NCBI GenBank assembly: GCA_050732935.1
Contig: JBOHRW010000220.1
Location: 1 to 22,821, forward strand
Origin: DASRVA01 sp050732935
Lineage (GTDB): Bacteria > Gemmatimonadota > Gemmatimonadetes > JACCXV01 > JAHWKZ01
Length of the DNA stretch: 22,821 nt
Reading direction: 5' to 3'
The notes under the pieces were generated by a model. The model did no database searches. It was not told the DNA's origin and saw only the letters and a list, made by a program, of their open reading frames with translations. Position 1 is the stretch's first letter; each line of letters starts with the position of its first letter. Positions 22,318-22,821 of this stretch are shown piece by piece. Position numbers and translations under genes: made by a program.

Positions 22318-22821
22318 GTGAGCCGCCCGCCACGCGATCGTCCACCCCGCCGCCGACCCCACGGGGATCGCCCGTCATCGGGCGGTCGTTCCCGCGTCGT
22401 GGTCCTCGCCAAGGCTCCCGAGCCGGGTCGCGTCAAGACGCGCCTGATTCCCATCCTCCGCGCCCGCGAGGCGGCCGAGCTCCACGAGGCGCTCCTGCTC
22501 GACACGCTCGAGGTCGTCGAGTCGTGCGCCGACGTCGTGGTCGCGTTCACCCCGGCCACCGGACGAAGGACGCTCGAGCGGCTCCTGGGTCGACGGCGCC
22601 GGCTCCTCCCCCAGGGGCCCGGCGACCTCGGGGATCGACTGGCGCGCGTCTTCGAGCAGCTCTGCGGCGCGGGACGGGCCGTCCTGGCGGTGGGCAGCGA
22701 TTGCCCGGGCCTGACGACCACGCGGATCGTGGCGGCCGCGGGGGCGCTGGGATGGGCCGACGTCGTTCTGGGCCCGGCCTTGGACGGTGGCTATTACCTG
22801 GTCGGGCTTCGGAAGCCGCAT
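22318..22821 (+). CDS. DUF2064/TIGR04282-type glycosyltransferase-like protein, partial at right edge
   Basis: The frame begins at GTG 22318 and is open to the end of the window (168 codons); the stop lies outside. After an Arg/Pro-rich N-terminus of about 25 residues come VVVLAKAPEPGRVKTRLIP, LLLDTLEVV, LPQGPGDLGDRLARVFEQL, AVGSDCPGL and GPALDGGYYLVGL. This is the nucleotidyltransferase-like fold of the PF09837 family, often annotated TIGR04282 arsenosugar-biosynthesis glycosyltransferase. In such proteins the SDCPGL and DGGYYL segments take the place of metal and substrate sites. The actual substrate is uncertain; many copies are simply called DUF2064. It lies 54 nt after rseP with its own promoter-like box. 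Confidence 0.85.
   Translation, partial: MSRPPRDRPPRRRPHGDRPSSGGRSRVVVLAKAPEPGRVKTRLIPILRAREAAELHEALLLDTLEVVESCADVVVAFTPATGRRTLERLLGRRRRLLPQGPGDLGDRLARVFEQLCGAGRAVLAVGSDCPGLTTTRIVAAAGALGWADVVLGPALDGGYYLVGLRKPH

Noticed and set aside
20809..22362. Long minus-strand frame (517 codons) opposite rseP
   Set aside because: Composition is the typical mirror of a high-GC coding strand, with no recognisable motif, and rseP on the plus strand is unambiguous.

Overview
The window is chromosomal DNA from a high-GC, probably uncultured, Gram-negative-type bacterium. The housekeeping proteins are ordinary bacterial versions. GTG and TTG starts and 4-nt start/stop overlaps (GTGA, ATGA, TTGA) are frequent, and EF-Ts is the short form (199 aa). 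A phylum such as Gemmatimonadota or a relative would fit, but this is only an impression, because nothing in the window is a diagnostic marker.

Left part (1-4484), accessory DNA. It begins with the 3' part of a beta-rich surface or phage-type protein cut by the window edge. Three sulfotransferases of different subfamilies follow. Next come 144 nt that read as the last 47 codons of an asparagine-synthase/lasso-cyclase-type protein whose body is gone, and then an intact PqqD-like protein. Base composition is visibly less GC-rich than in the rest of the window up to about 4250. I read this as the eroded edge of a horizontally acquired sulfated-glycan or RiPP-type locus.

Middle left (4797-7028), housekeeping. 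dtd and maf are translationally coupled and remove D-aminoacyl-tRNA and non-canonical nucleotides respectively. mtnA (methionine salvage) follows, with an extended -10-like box over the maf stop codon.

Middle (7245-13910), polysaccharide-type accessory block. It opens with a DoxX-like membrane protein built from two tandem copies of one domain. Then come a NodB-type deacetylase, a GT4 glycosyltransferase, a phosphoglycosyl transferase on the minus strand, an ATP-grasp ligase, an NAD-dependent epimerase and an IMPase/CysQ-family phosphatase. A 47-bp piece of mtnA, with 25 bp identical, lies just before the deacetylase and marks a rearrangement. Together the genes could start a glycan on a lipid carrier, extend it, deacetylate it and attach an amino-acid-like group. 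No flippase, polymerase or export gene is present here.

Right part (13911-22821), core operon: rplM-rpsI-rpsB-tsf-pyrH-frr-uppS-cdsA-dxr-rseP, preceded by a structured leader with a strong hairpin. It links ribosome assembly and recycling, UMP phosphorylation, and membrane or cell-wall lipid precursor synthesis (undecaprenyl-PP, CDP-diacylglycerol, MEP pathway) to the site-2 protease of envelope stress control. A DUF2064/TIGR04282-type nucleotide-sugar transferase-like gene, possibly leaderless, runs off the right edge.

I found no rRNA, tRNA, CRISPR array, insertion sequence or integrase. The strongest unexplained signals are the mtnA fragment, the lasso-cyclase-like tail before pqqD, the self-duplicated DoxX protein, the missing conventional start of pyrH, and the composition of the deacetylase/ATP-grasp glycan cluster.
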